The notes under the pieces: model-generated | The model's database searches: none | What the model was told of the DNA's origin: nothing | Seen by the model: the letters and a program-made list of their open reading frames with translations, nothing else | NCBI GenBank assembly: GCA_002070375.1 | Contig: MWDD01000006.1 | Location: forward strand, 1-64,000 | Direction: 5' to 3' | DNA length: 64,000 nt | Source: a bacterium ADurb.Bin157 | Lineage (GTDB): Bacteria; Muiribacteriota; Ozemobacteria; Ozemobacterales; Ozemobacteraceae | In this document: piece after piece, positions 9,296 through 17,767 of the stretch | Position numbering within the stretch: position 1 is the first letter of the stretch | Layout: every line of letters begins with the position of its first letter | Position numbers and translations under genes: made by a program

Positions 9296-10315
9296 ATGCT
9301 TTTTAAAATATTTAAAAATACCCCGGCAATAATTGCAGAAATCGGAGTAAACCACAATGGCCAAGCAAATATTGCGAGAAAACTCGTAAAAATCGCCTCG
9401 GATTGCGGTGCAGATGCAGTTAAGCTACAAACTTTCAAAGCATTTGAATGCGCCGGAGCCTATTCAGAAACAGCCTCATATCAAAAAGGCGAATGTCAAA
9501 ATCAGCTTGATTTACTTAAATCCCTTGAATTGAGTTTCCCTGATACAGCGGATTTAAAAGAATACGCCGAATCATTGGGACTAACCTTTCTGTCTACACC
9601 TGACGGACTGATGAGCCTGGATTTTTTATGTGATATCGGAACTAAAATAATTAAAGTTGCTTCGGGCGAACTTACAAATATTCCGTTTTTATACGCGATT
9701 GGCAACAAAAAACGCCCTGTTATACTTTCTACGGGAATGGGGACTCTCGAAGAAATCGAAAAAGCCGTAGCCGCGCTTAAAGACAGCGGAGCCCCCGAAA
9801 CACTCCTATTACACTGCACTACCGCATACCCGACACCTCCTGATGAAGCTAACTTGCGTGCAATAAACACAATAAAAAACACGTTTAACCTGCAAACAGG
9901 TTTTTCTGATCACACCTTAGGGAATGAAGCCTCTGTAGCGGCATTAGCCCTGGGAGCAAAGGTTTTTGAAAAACACATTACTTTAGATAAAAATATGCAG
10001 GGGCCCGACCATCACGCATCATTAGAGCCGGAAGAATTTAAAAGCTACGTCGCAGCAATTCGCAAAACAGCAATAATGCTTGGAGACGGGATTAAAAAGC
10101 CGACAAGGTCAGAGTTGTTAAATATTCCCTATGTGAGAAGAAGTATTGTTGCTTCAAAAGACCTTAAAGCAGGAGAAATCATAAGCGGCAAAAGTGTTGA
10201 AATAAAAAGACCGGCAACAGGTATACAGCCCTCAGACTTGCAGAATGTCTTCGGAAAAAAATTAAAAGTTGATGTTGCGCAAGACGAACCTATAACCTGG
10301 GAAAAGCTTGAATAA
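9296..10315 (+). CDS. Nonulosonic acid synthase of the NeuB/LegI/SpsE family
   Basis: 339 residues. A TIM-barrel NeuB domain starts with IIAEIGVNHNG at about residue 12 and contains DAVKLQTFK, the STGMG loop and GFSDHT. A SAF (antifreeze-like) domain makes up about residues 280-339. The family condenses a hexosamine-derived 2-acetamido sugar with phosphoenolpyruvate to give sialic, legionaminic or pseudaminic acid. Motifs are intact, so it should be active. The LegB-like gene before it favours a legionaminic-type product, but aminotransferase, hydrolysing epimerase and CMP-sugar synthetase genes are missing from the window. Confidence 0.88.
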   Translation: MLFKIFKNTPAIIAEIGVNHNGQANIARKLVKIASDCGADAVKLQTFKAFECAGAYSETASYQKGECQNQLDLLKSLELSFPDTADLKEYAESLGLTFLSTPDGLMSLDFLCDIGTKIIKVASGELTNIPFLYAIGNKKRPVILSTGMGTLEEIEKAVAALKDSGAPETLLLHCTTAYPTPPDEANLRAINTIKNTFNLQTGFSDHTLGNEASVAALALGAKVFEKHITLDKNMQGPDHHASLEPEEFKSYVAAIRKTAIMLGDGIKKPTRSELLNIPYVRRSIVASKDLKAGEIISGKSVEIKRPATGIQPSDLQNVFGKKLKVDVAQDEPITWEKLE

Positions 10316-10323
10316 AATAAGCA

Positions 10324-11364
10324 ATGATCATAAAGCTTGTCAGTAAAGAAAATGAATGGAACAGAATATATGAATCAATGCCTGAGTTTATAGGCAAAAT
10401 ATATTATTCTTTTAATTATTTCGAGGCTTTGAGAGCAAATAATGAAGGAACTCCGAGCGCCGTTTATTTTAAAACCGAAAATGGATTTATTTTTTACCCA
10501 TTTTTGATAAAAAATGTCCCCAACCTTTTAGCACAAGGTTATGCTGACATAGAGTCTCCTTACGGTTATGGCGGCCCTGTTATTATTGGCTGTGATTATA
10601 AAGATATTCGGCAATACATACAAGAATACGTTAATCTGATGCATGAACAACGCGTAATCGCCGAATTTGTAAGATTCTCACCCTTTTTGCCAATAAATGA
10701 AGTTTTTAAAGAAACTTATGAATTATCGCTTAATAGAAAAACTGTTTGCATTGATCTAAACGATTCTTTTGCAGAAGTAATTAAAGGTTGTACCGGCGCA
10801 AGAAAAAGAAATTACAAAAGAGCCTGCCGCGATTTATATTTAGAAACAAATTATGAAATTAATCAAGCCAAGAACATTTTTAAGAATTTGTACACAAAAA
10901 ATATGAATCGGCTTGAAGCAGACAATTATTATTACTTTTCAGATAATTATTTCGATAAACTCTTAGAATTGCCTGCCGAAAACATAAGCTTAAATATTGT
11001 TTGCACCTATGACAGAACACCTGTTGCCGCAGGAATATTCTTAAAAGACAGCGTTTCGGTACATTATCATTTGGGAGCATCTGACTTAAACTACAAAGAA
11101 ATGCAACCGGCATCTTTTTTAATACTGAACACCGCTAAAGAAGCCATAGGCGAAGGAAAAAAAGCTTTTCACTTAGGCGGCGGGGTTAGCAAAGACTGCG
11201 ATGACAAATTATTTCGTTTCAAGAAGGGATTTTCCGACCAAGTTTTAAATTTTTATATAGGCAAAAAAGTATACGATATCGATAAATATGACCTAATCTC
11301 AAAAAACTGGCAGAAGATTACGGGAAAAACTCCTGAGATACATCTTCACTATCATTATTTATAA
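10324..11364 (+). CDS. FemAB-like GNAT-fold acyl/aminoacyl transferase
   Basis: 346 residues. The layout of two GNAT-like halves resembles FemAB/peptidoglycan bridge enzymes and the GNAT proteins often found in surface-polysaccharide clusters. The C-terminal half has SVHYHLGASDLNY and KAFHLGGGVS, which match the family's conserved beta strands. It has no signal peptide or membrane helix, so it is cytoplasmic. Within this operon it could acylate or aminoacylate a sugar intermediate, for example N-acylation of a nonulosonic-acid precursor; that role is inference. It starts nine bases after the NeuB-type gene without an obvious ribosome binding site. Confidence 0.7.
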   Translation: MIIKLVSKENEWNRIYESMPEFIGKIYYSFNYFEALRANNEGTPSAVYFKTENGFIFYPFLIKNVPNLLAQGYADIESPYGYGGPVIIGCDYKDIRQYIQEYVNLMHEQRVIAEFVRFSPFLPINEVFKETYELSLNRKTVCIDLNDSFAEVIKGCTGARKRNYKRACRDLYLETNYEINQAKNIFKNLYTKNMNRLEADNYYYFSDNYFDKLLELPAENISLNIVCTYDRTPVAAGIFLKDSVSVHYHLGASDLNYKEMQPASFLILNTAKEAIGEGKKAFHLGGGVSKDCDDKLFRFKKGFSDQVLNFYIGKKVYDIDKYDLISKNWQKITGKTPEIHLHYHYL

Positions 11365-11376
11365 TAAGGAAAAAAT

Positions 11377-12051
11377 ATGACGAAAACTTTTGATTCAAAA
11401 TGGGAAGAAGTTCATAAAGCACGTGAATGGGGCAGATACCCATCAGAAGATCTCGTAAGATTTATGGGCAGAAAATATAAGAACACAGACAGAAACAAAG
11501 TGTCTGTATTGGATCTTGGTTGCGGAACCGGTGCGGCAACTTGGTTTTTATGCCGAGAGGGCTTTAAAGTATATGCCGTTGACGGCTCAAAAACTGCTGT
11601 CGAGAAAGTACAAAAATTATTGGGCAATATACCAAATAAGCCCTATTTATGCGTTGCTGATGCGGCCAAGCTACCTTTTGAAGACAATACTTTTGATTGT
11701 ATTGCGGATATTGGCTGTATAACTTCAAATACTTCAAAAGGAATTAACGAAATTCTGGCAGAAATATGTCGCGTGCTTAAACCTAGCGGAAGTTTCTTTT
11801 CGTCTTATCTTTTTTCTTCAAAAACCTCAGGCAGCGATTTGGGCAAAGAACTTGAACCAAACACCAGACGTAATATTCCCGAAGGCCCCGTTGCAGACAT
11901 CGGAACAATACATTTTTTTACCCGAACAGAAATAAAGAAACTCTGGAAAAACAACAGGCTAACCATAACAGAGATAAACACATTGCGCAGAACTGACTGC
12001 AACGGGCTTTACACAATAGATTACTATATGGTAAGCGCAGTAAAAATATAA
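11377..12051 (+). CDS. SAM-dependent methyltransferase (class I)
   Basis: 224 residues with motif I VLDLGCGTGAATWF at about residues 45-58, acidic residue Asp in VYAVDGS, and the post-I pattern ADAAKLPFEDNTFDCI. These are hallmarks of class I small-molecule methyltransferases of the UbiE/Methyltransf_11 type. As last gene of the glycan operon it probably methylates a sugar or glycan intermediate, but the sequence does not show the acceptor. AAGGA precedes the ATG. The gene ends eight bases from the convergent amylase gene, with no terminator hairpin between. Confidence 0.82.
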   Translation: MTKTFDSKWEEVHKAREWGRYPSEDLVRFMGRKYKNTDRNKVSVLDLGCGTGAATWFLCREGFKVYAVDGSKTAVEKVQKLLGNIPNKPYLCVADAAKLPFEDNTFDCIADIGCITSNTSKGINEILAEICRVLKPSGSFFSSYLFSSKTSGSDLGKELEPNTRRNIPEGPVADIGTIHFFTRTEIKKLWKNNRLTITEINTLRRTDCNGLYTIDYYMVSAVKI

Positions 12052-12059
12052 TTATTGCT

Positions 12060-13862
12060 TTAATTTGCCCAATCTATGTGTAAAAACTCTCCACCCTTTT
12101 CACCCACAAGATGAATAGTGTTTTCGCCTTCTTTCCAGACTGTCTGCGAACCATTTTTATAAAATGGTTTGCACTCGAATATTTTACCTTTAGGCATAGT
12201 TATAGTTGTTTCATATAGATTTTTTTTAACCTTAACCATTTGCACTGCGCAGTTAGCGTTATTCCAACTGCCTAGTTCTTTACAATTGCCCGTAATAAAC
12301 ACCTTAGCCTGATCCGGTAAATAATTAGCCACTTTTACTCTAATTTTTTGATTTACTGTTCCCTGTTCGTATTCGTTTTCAAAATGCTTCTTAGCTCTTT
12401 CATAGGCATCTTTATAGTAACCAGGATCACAGTTAGGCACAAATATGGCAAAGCTTTTTGGCGGCAACGAAATATTAATGCGCTTTTCATTTATAACCGC
12501 GCTAGTATTAAAACCTTTGACCGATGTTAACAGCACGTCATTGTTTTCAAGCTCAAACGGGAATTCGGCGTTGATCTTCAACGCTTGTTCAGAGTTATTC
12601 AGCGCTACCAAAACTAATTGGTTTGAAGTTAATCTACCGTATAAATAAGAGTTTTCATCAGCGTATAAGTGGCAGTGCAACCCTCTTCTAAGTGCCTCAT
12701 TGTCTTTTCTGAACTTGATTAAATCTTTAGTGAACAAATACATATGACTTTTTTGATTAAAAACCATATTTCCTCTATTCATTGGCTTTTCAGCATGTTC
12801 GCCTTCAAGAGGCACTTCATTACCGTAACACAGTACAGGAATTCCCCTCACAGTCATTAAAAAAGTCATCGCAAGTTTATAGCTTCTAATATCAGCTTTA
12901 CATGAAGTGATAAATCTGTCTAGGTCATGGTTATCTAAAAATGTGGCTAAAAACCCGGCATCGGGATAGCGGCGATCAAAATAGAGTCTGGAAGCAAGTT
13001 TATATGGGCTTTTTCCATCGGCAAAAACTTCTTTCATAGTGTAATACAACGGAAAATCGAAAAGAGAGTCAAACTTGCCTTCCTGCCAGGTTTTAAGCAA
13101 ATCTTCGGGGTTACCGTTTAAATATTCGCCCAAAAGAAGAAAATTTCTTTTATGACTATTTTTACGTGCAGAATCATTAAAATTTACCCAGAACTCTGCA
13201 GGCACGTGCTTAACGGCATCTAATCTAAAGCCGTCAGGATTAAGCGCTCTTATCCAATGCCGAGCAACCTGTCTGAAATAAGCCTTAACGATCAATTTTC
13301 CGGAGTTAAAATCAGGCAAGCCGTATATTCTTCTGTTAACCAATTGCTCAGGGTCATTCCAATCTTCAATGTTAACTTCAGGGTTAAACCAATCAGGGTG
13401 CAATTGGGTAAACGGAGCATCATAACCCATATGATTAACAACCATATCTAACAAAAGGGTAAAACGCTTACTTCTTAGCCCCCGTCTTAAGCTTTCCAAT
13501 TCTGCATTAGTGCCAAAACGTTTATCAACCGAAAAAAAATCATATGGCCAATATCCATGATATGATTCTTGTCCAAAAAAATTACGATCACGATTTGTAA
13601 TAAAAGGGCTAAGCCAGATTCCGGTAACACCCAAATCTTCTAAATAACCTAATTTTTTGCTGATCCCGGAAATATCGCCACCCTGAAAAGCTTCAATATC
13701 ATTTGGATCAACTCTCGAATTATTTGCGGGATTACCGTCAAAGAATCTATCTATTAAAACAAAATAAAGAATTTGGTCCTTCCAGGCATCAGAAACAGCA
13801 AAAGAGGAAACAGGCACCAATAATACAGCTAATATTATTAAAATATTTATTTTATTTATCAT
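12060..13862 (-). CDS. Secreted GH13 alpha-amylase-like glycosidase with a C-terminal CBM20-like domain
   Basis: 600 residues from the ATG at 13862, preferred over an in-frame ATG at 13916 that has no ribosome binding site and adds a polar extension before the signal peptide. The signal peptide ends near SSFAVS. The GH13 catalytic residues are Asp215 (GFRLDAVKH), Glu246 (LLGEYL) and Asp313 (LDNHDLDR), all present, with the conserved DMVVNH at about 139-144. Residues about 505-590 resemble a starch-binding CBM20 module (VFITGNCKELGSWN). It should hydrolyse alpha-1,4-glucans in the periplasm or outside. A predicted promoter lies at 13905-13933. Confidence 0.88.
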   Translation of the reverse strand: MINKINILIILAVLLVPVSSFAVSDAWKDQILYFVLIDRFFDGNPANNSRVDPNDIEAFQGGDISGISKKLGYLEDLGVTGIWLSPFITNRDRNFFGQESYHGYWPYDFFSVDKRFGTNAELESLRRGLRSKRFTLLLDMVVNHMGYDAPFTQLHPDWFNPEVNIEDWNDPEQLVNRRIYGLPDFNSGKLIVKAYFRQVARHWIRALNPDGFRLDAVKHVPAEFWVNFNDSARKNSHKRNFLLLGEYLNGNPEDLLKTWQEGKFDSLFDFPLYYTMKEVFADGKSPYKLASRLYFDRRYPDAGFLATFLDNHDLDRFITSCKADIRSYKLAMTFLMTVRGIPVLCYGNEVPLEGEHAEKPMNRGNMVFNQKSHMYLFTKDLIKFRKDNEALRRGLHCHLYADENSYLYGRLTSNQLVLVALNNSEQALKINAEFPFELENNDVLLTSVKGFNTSAVINEKRINISLPPKSFAIFVPNCDPGYYKDAYERAKKHFENEYEQGTVNQKIRVKVANYLPDQAKVFITGNCKELGSWNNANCAVQMVKVKKNLYETTITMPKGKIFECKPFYKNGSQTVWKEGENTIHLVGEKGGEFLHIDWAN

Positions 13863-13904
13863 GTCATATCTCAATCTACGATTTTCTTTAATAAAGACAA
13901 ATTG

Positions 13905-13933
13905 ATGATAAAACATTTAAACAATAATAGCAA
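13905..13933 (-). promoter_or_regulatory. Predicted sigma-70-type promoter of the amylase gene
   Basis: On the minus strand a TTGCTA -35 box and a TATCAT -10 box are separated by 17 bases. The transcription start would fall about 35 bases upstream of the ATG at 13862, consistent with that start choice. Confidence 0.5.
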
Positions 13934-13965
13934 AAAAGATATTTATGAAACATGCTTTTATTAGC

Positions 13966-13994
13966 TTGCGACATTTTTCATATAGCTGTATAAA
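13966..13994 (+). promoter_or_regulatory. Predicted sigma-70-type promoter of the Sir2 gene
   Basis: TTGCGA and TATAAA boxes with a 17-base spacer, followed at 14002-14006 by an AGAGG ribosome binding site and the ATG at 14014. It supports the internal start rather than the longer frame beginning at 13945, which would start upstream of the promoter. Confidence 0.55.
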
Positions 13995-14013
13995 GGGAAA
14001 AAGAGGCCTAAGA

Positions 14014-14748
14014 ATGATTAAAAAAGCAGCAGAAATTATAAAAAATGCAAAACACGTTTGTGCGTTTACAGGCGCGGGAATATCTGTAGAGAGCGGAATA
14101 CCACCTTTCAGAGGAGAAAACGGACTCTGGAATATATACGATCCCTCATTTATTGAAATAGAGAATTTTTATAGAGAATATGCCGCTTGCTGGGTATTAA
14201 TTAAGAAAGTTTTTTATGATTATTTTGGAAAAGCAAAGCCTAACGAAGCTCACATAGGTTTGGCACAAATGGAATCCGTGGGCTATGTAAAGTCAATAAT
14301 AACTCAAAATATCGACAACCTCCACACTTGTGCAGGAAATAAAATGGTATTTGAATTTCACGGAACATCTGAACGGATAATTTGCTTATCATGCAACAAA
14401 AAATTTGATGCAAGAAAAATTTCATTTAACATTATGCCCCCTCGCTGTCCAAATTGCGGCGCAAAAAGTCTTAAACCTGATTTTGTGTTCTTCGGAGAAG
14501 GGATACCCGAGCCGGCTCAATCACTTTCATACAAAGAGGCAGAAATTGCAGATGTTTTCTTAGTTATCGGAACCACCGGTGAAGTTATGCCCGCCTGCTT
14601 AATACCACAAATTGCAAAACACAATGGTGCGAAAATTATAGAAATAAACCCTGAACCATCAGCCTTTACAAGGCAAATAACCAATCTTTATATTAAGTCG
14701 CCGGCAACGGAGGCTGTATCAGAACTCTGCAAAGAATTACAATTATAG
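14014..14748 (+). CDS. Sir2-family NAD-dependent protein deacylase
   Basis: 244 residues. The NAD-binding motif GAGISVESGIPPFRG begins at residue 20, TQNIDNLH follows, and the catalytic His is in FHGTSE. Two Cys pairs, CLSC and CPNC, form the structural zinc site. All key residues are present. Family members remove acetyl or other acyl groups from lysine using NAD+. The start at 14014 is chosen for its GAGG site and the promoter directly upstream. It runs convergently into the MazG-like gene with a four-base gap. Confidence 0.92.
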   Translation: MIKKAAEIIKNAKHVCAFTGAGISVESGIPPFRGENGLWNIYDPSFIEIENFYREYAACWVLIKKVFYDYFGKAKPNEAHIGLAQMESVGYVKSIITQNIDNLHTCAGNKMVFEFHGTSERIICLSCNKKFDARKISFNIMPPRCPNCGAKSLKPDFVFFGEGIPEPAQSLSYKEAEIADVFLVIGTTGEVMPACLIPQIAKHNGAKIIEINPEPSAFTRQITNLYIKSPATEAVSELCKELQL

Positions 14749-14766
14749 CTTGTTATAGCTTGTTAT
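14747..14766. repeat. Two tandem copies of a 10-bp unit spanning two stop codons
   Basis: The unit AGCTTGTTAT occurs twice in a row. It covers the stop codons of the convergent Sir2 and MazG-like genes and looks like a small local duplication. Confidence 0.6.
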
Positions 14767-15100
14767 ATTTTGTGGCTTTTCCAAAGCATTTATTTACGGG
14801 ATACTTTGCAGCATTCTTAGCCATTTTTTGTTCTATCGCATCAAAAATATTTATATTTAAATCCTTCGACAATAAAAACAGATAAGCTCCGATATCTGCA
14901 ATTTCGTCAGCTACGCTATCCGGTGATTCAGCTATCAGTTTTGTTATTTCTTCATCTGTTTTCCACAAAAATTCTTGCATCAATTCTGAAGCTTCTATAG
15001 CAATACCCATAGACAAATTTTTCGGTGTATGAAACTGTTCCCAATTTCTTTCCTGCCTGAATTCAGTTAGTTTTGCCAATATTTCATTATATCTTTTCAT
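14753..15100 (-). CDS. MazG-like nucleotide pyrophosphohydrolase (RS21-C6/dCTPase-like)
   Basis: 115 residues, all-alpha. The metal-binding pattern of the MazG superfamily is visible as EASELMQEF at about residues 37-45 and DEIADIGAYL at about 65-74. Small single-domain members hydrolyse dCTP or other (modified) NTPs to the monophosphate and pyrophosphate, so it is probably a nucleotide-pool cleaning enzyme. AAGGA lies before the ATG. It stands alone on this strand, convergent with Sir2 and divergent from the LEA-like gene. Confidence 0.85.
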   Translation of the reverse strand: MKRYNEILAKLTEFRQERNWEQFHTPKNLSMGIAIEASELMQEFLWKTDEEITKLIAESPDSVADEIADIGAYLFLLSKDLNINIFDAIEQKMAKNAAKYPVNKCFGKATKYNKL

Positions 15101-15179
15101 GGCTTCATCCTTATGGTTAACTAAAGTTGTTTTTATCCGAAATATATTTATACACTTAATTTAAACGGAAATCAAAGAG

Positions 15180-15857
15180 ATGGCACCAAGAAAAGCACCA
15201 AACAAAACAGATGAATCACCTGAAACAAAGCAAAAGCAGAAAAATAAAAGGAGAAAAGCGCCTTTAACAGTGAAAAGCAGTAACAGATCTAAATCAAGCG
15301 GTATTATTAAAAAATCTGTTTTTATTTTTTTAATATCGACCATTTTCATTCTGACATTTGCAATTTATGTAATGCTTAACAGCAGTAAGTTTATACCTTT
15401 ATTAGGGCGATTTGTTACAATCTCTGTCTCAACAATAACCTTAAATCCCGAAACATTAACACATAAAAATACCCGTGCACTAATTCATTTGAAAGTTAAA
15501 AATACAAGTATTATTCCCATATACCTTGATAATTTTGTTTTTGACATGAAAATTGGGGATTATCAACCTGCCAAAAATCTGAAAGCAATAACCAATATTA
15601 AACTGGACGACACAAAGGAATTAACGGTTCCAATAGCTTGTAATCTTGATTCTATAACAACAAGGCGAGCTCTTCAAAAAACAATTGAAAAAAATGCCGG
15701 AAAAGTAATTAAAAAATTGCTTGATAGCACACCTGTTTCAAAAGAAGCTTATGGCGATGATATAAAGGCGGTATCTAAAATAAAAGGAAATGCAAATATG
15801 CATGTCAGACTTTTTGGTTATGCCCTAAAGTTTTCTAAACCTTGCGATCATAATTAA
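15180..15857 (+). CDS. Membrane-anchored LEA-like protein
   Basis: 225 residues. The first 45 are very basic and polar (many Lys, Ser, Pro), a single membrane helix follows at about 46-66, and the rest resembles a LEA type 2/WHy beta-sandwich, with the pattern VKNTSIIPIYLDNFVFDM at about residues 104-121. Such domains occur in bacterial envelope proteins and are sometimes linked to desiccation or stress, but the role here is unknown. The ribosome binding site is weak. It precedes the FecCD permease by 36 bases and may be in the same transcript. Confidence 0.55.
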   Translation: MAPRKAPNKTDESPETKQKQKNKRRKAPLTVKSSNRSKSSGIIKKSVFIFLISTIFILTFAIYVMLNSSKFIPLLGRFVTISVSTITLNPETLTHKNTRALIHLKVKNTSIIPIYLDNFVFDMKIGDYQPAKNLKAITNIKLDDTKELTVPIACNLDSITTRRALQKTIEKNAGKVIKKLLDSTPVSKEAYGDDIKAVSKIKGNANMHVRLFGYALKFSKPCDHN

Positions 15858-15893
15858 CTTGCCTATTATTGCATAATAATGTAAAAGATTACC

Positions 15894-16907
15894 ATGACTA
15901 AAAGAAAATTTTATTTCATAATATCGGGCATGATCGTTGTGCTGTTTATTGGCGCTTATCTGTCTATTCACATCGGATCAGTTAAAATTCCATATTCTGC
16001 TACCTTAAAAGCTTTTTTCAATAATTCGGGCGGTAACGAAACAACAGAGTTAGCGATGTTTGAAACCATCATTAACGAAATAAGGTTACCCAGAGTTCTG
16101 GCGGCTATTTTGTGCGGCGCTGCTTTATCTGTTTCAGGAGCAGCCTATCAAAGCATGTTCATGAACCCGCTGGTTTCACCGGCATTATTGGGCGTCTTAG
16201 CCGGAGCCGCCTTCGGAGCCTCTTTAGGCATGATTCTCAGTCCAACTATGCTAGCCGCACAAATAGGAGCCTTTGTTTTTGGAATTTTGGCTGTTGTTGC
16301 GGCTTTATTTTTATCCGGTTTTTTTCCGGGTAATCGCTTGGTTATGCTCATCATGGGAGGTGTCATAAGTTCGACACTTTTTACATCGCTTCTTTCTGTT
16401 GTTAAATATATTGCAGACACTAAAAATGAACTTCCCACAATTGTTTACTGGCTAATGGGCGGATTCTCTTCAGTTACCATGCCTGTAATTAAAATCTGCG
16501 GCCCAATTTTAATAATTGGCATAACCTTCATTATTTTATTTTCAAATTACCTGAATGTTTTAAGCATGGGTGACGAAGAAGCATCTTCATTAGGCGTAAA
16601 TGTCTCTAAAATCAGAAACATACTAATAATAGCAACAACCTTATGCTGTTCTTTGACTGTTTCAATTGGCGGGATGATAAGCTGGGTCGGACTTATGATT
16701 CCACACATTTCAAGAATGATTGTGGGGCATAACAATAAATTTTTAATTCTTTTTTCAGCATTATTGGGCAGTTTATATCTTTTAATTGTTGATACTCTTT
16801 GCCGAGGACTTTTTACCGCGGAAATACCCATTGGGATAGTGACATCTATTATTGGTATTCCTTTCTTCATTTTTGTAATTGTAAACACGAATAACAGGTG
16901 GAACTAA
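15894..16907 (+). CDS. FecCD-family ABC transporter permease
   Basis: 337 residues, about nine or ten membrane helices. Diagnostic stretches include IRLPRVLAAILCGAALSVSG at about residues 62-81, NPLVSPALLGVLAGAAFG at about 91-108, and VSIGGMISWVGLMIPH near 257-272. This is the permease of a type II ABC importer for iron siderophore, heme or cobalamin. The ATPase follows one base after the stop, but no periplasmic binding protein gene is in the window. The substrate cannot be told from the permease alone. Confidence 0.9.
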   Translation: MTKRKFYFIISGMIVVLFIGAYLSIHIGSVKIPYSATLKAFFNNSGGNETTELAMFETIINEIRLPRVLAAILCGAALSVSGAAYQSMFMNPLVSPALLGVLAGAAFGASLGMILSPTMLAAQIGAFVFGILAVVAALFLSGFFPGNRLVMLIMGGVISSTLFTSLLSVVKYIADTKNELPTIVYWLMGGFSSVTMPVIKICGPILIIGITFIILFSNYLNVLSMGDEEASSLGVNVSKIRNILIIATTLCCSLTVSIGGMISWVGLMIPHISRMIVGHNNKFLILFSALLGSLYLLIVDTLCRGLFTAEIPIGIVTSIIGIPFFIFVIVNTNNRWN

Positions 16908-16908
16908 A

Positions 16909-17691
16909 ATGGATTCACTTAAAGTAACAGACCTGTCTTTTTCATACGGCAACGAAAGTAAAGTCATCGATAATATTTCATTTAAAATAGACGTTGGCTC
17001 TGTAGTGTCAATCCTTGGACCTAACGGAAGCGGAAAAACCACACTTTTAAAGTTGATATTAGGGTTATTAGAACCACAAGCGGGGATTATAGAAGTATTT
17101 CAAACCAAACTGACTTCTTTGTCGCTTAAAGAACGTGCAAAAAAACTTGCCTATGTGCCACAAAAGCACAAAGCTGTATTTGCATATAAGGTTATAGACA
17201 TAGTTGCAATGGGCAAACTTCCTTATTCAGGGGTATTTTGCACCACAAGTCAAAAGGATTACATCGAAGCCGCCGAAATGCTTGACAAAATGAATTTAAA
17301 GCATTTATCGGAACGCCCCTATAATGAGATAAGCGGAGGGGAACAACAGCTGGTGATGATTTGCAGAGCGCTGCTTCAAAGGGCAGAGATTTTAATACTT
17401 GATGAACCGGTAACCGGCCTCGACTACGGCAACCAATTAATGCTTTTAAAAAAATTAAAAGAACTTTCTCAAACAGGTATAACCTGCATTATGACGACCC
17501 ACTACCCGGAACATGCGCTTTGGACTTCTGATCATTCTATATTTTTGAAAAAAGGAAAAATAGTTGCCGGGGGCAAAACTGATAACATCATAACCGGTGA
17601 AATGCTTTATAAGCTATATAATGTAAATATAAAAATCATTAAAACTTCGATAAACGAATCAAATATTTCTACTTGTGTGCCGGTTATTTAA
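16909..17691 (+). CDS. ABC transporter ATP-binding protein (FecE/BtuD-like)
   Basis: 260 residues. Walker A is GPNGSGKTT at 37-45, the signature is ISGGEQQLV and Walker B is ILILDEPVTG, all intact. A GGTGG site within the end of the permease gene provides its ribosome binding site, so the two are translated together. It should drive the FecCD permease in iron-complex or corrinoid uptake. A bidirectional terminator follows at 17713-17740. Confidence 0.92.
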   Translation: MDSLKVTDLSFSYGNESKVIDNISFKIDVGSVVSILGPNGSGKTTLLKLILGLLEPQAGIIEVFQTKLTSLSLKERAKKLAYVPQKHKAVFAYKVIDIVAMGKLPYSGVFCTTSQKDYIEAAEMLDKMNLKHLSERPYNEISGGEQQLVMICRALLQRAEILILDEPVTGLDYGNQLMLLKKLKELSQTGITCIMTTHYPEHALWTSDHSIFLKKGKIVAGGKTDNIITGEMLYKLYNVNIKIIKTSINESNISTCVPVI

Positions 17692-17712
17692 TACTAAGTG
17701 AATTAGTAAAAT

Positions 17713-17740
17713 AAACGGCCCGATTTTGGTCGGACCGTTT
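17713..17740. terminator. Bidirectional rho-independent-type terminator
   Basis: An 11-base stem with one mismatch around the loop TTTTGG, lying between the convergent ABC ATPase and endoribonuclease-like genes. A- and T-rich flanks let it serve both strands. Confidence 0.65.
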
Positions 17741-17767
17741 AAAAGAACTTATCAGTGCAAAACCTTA

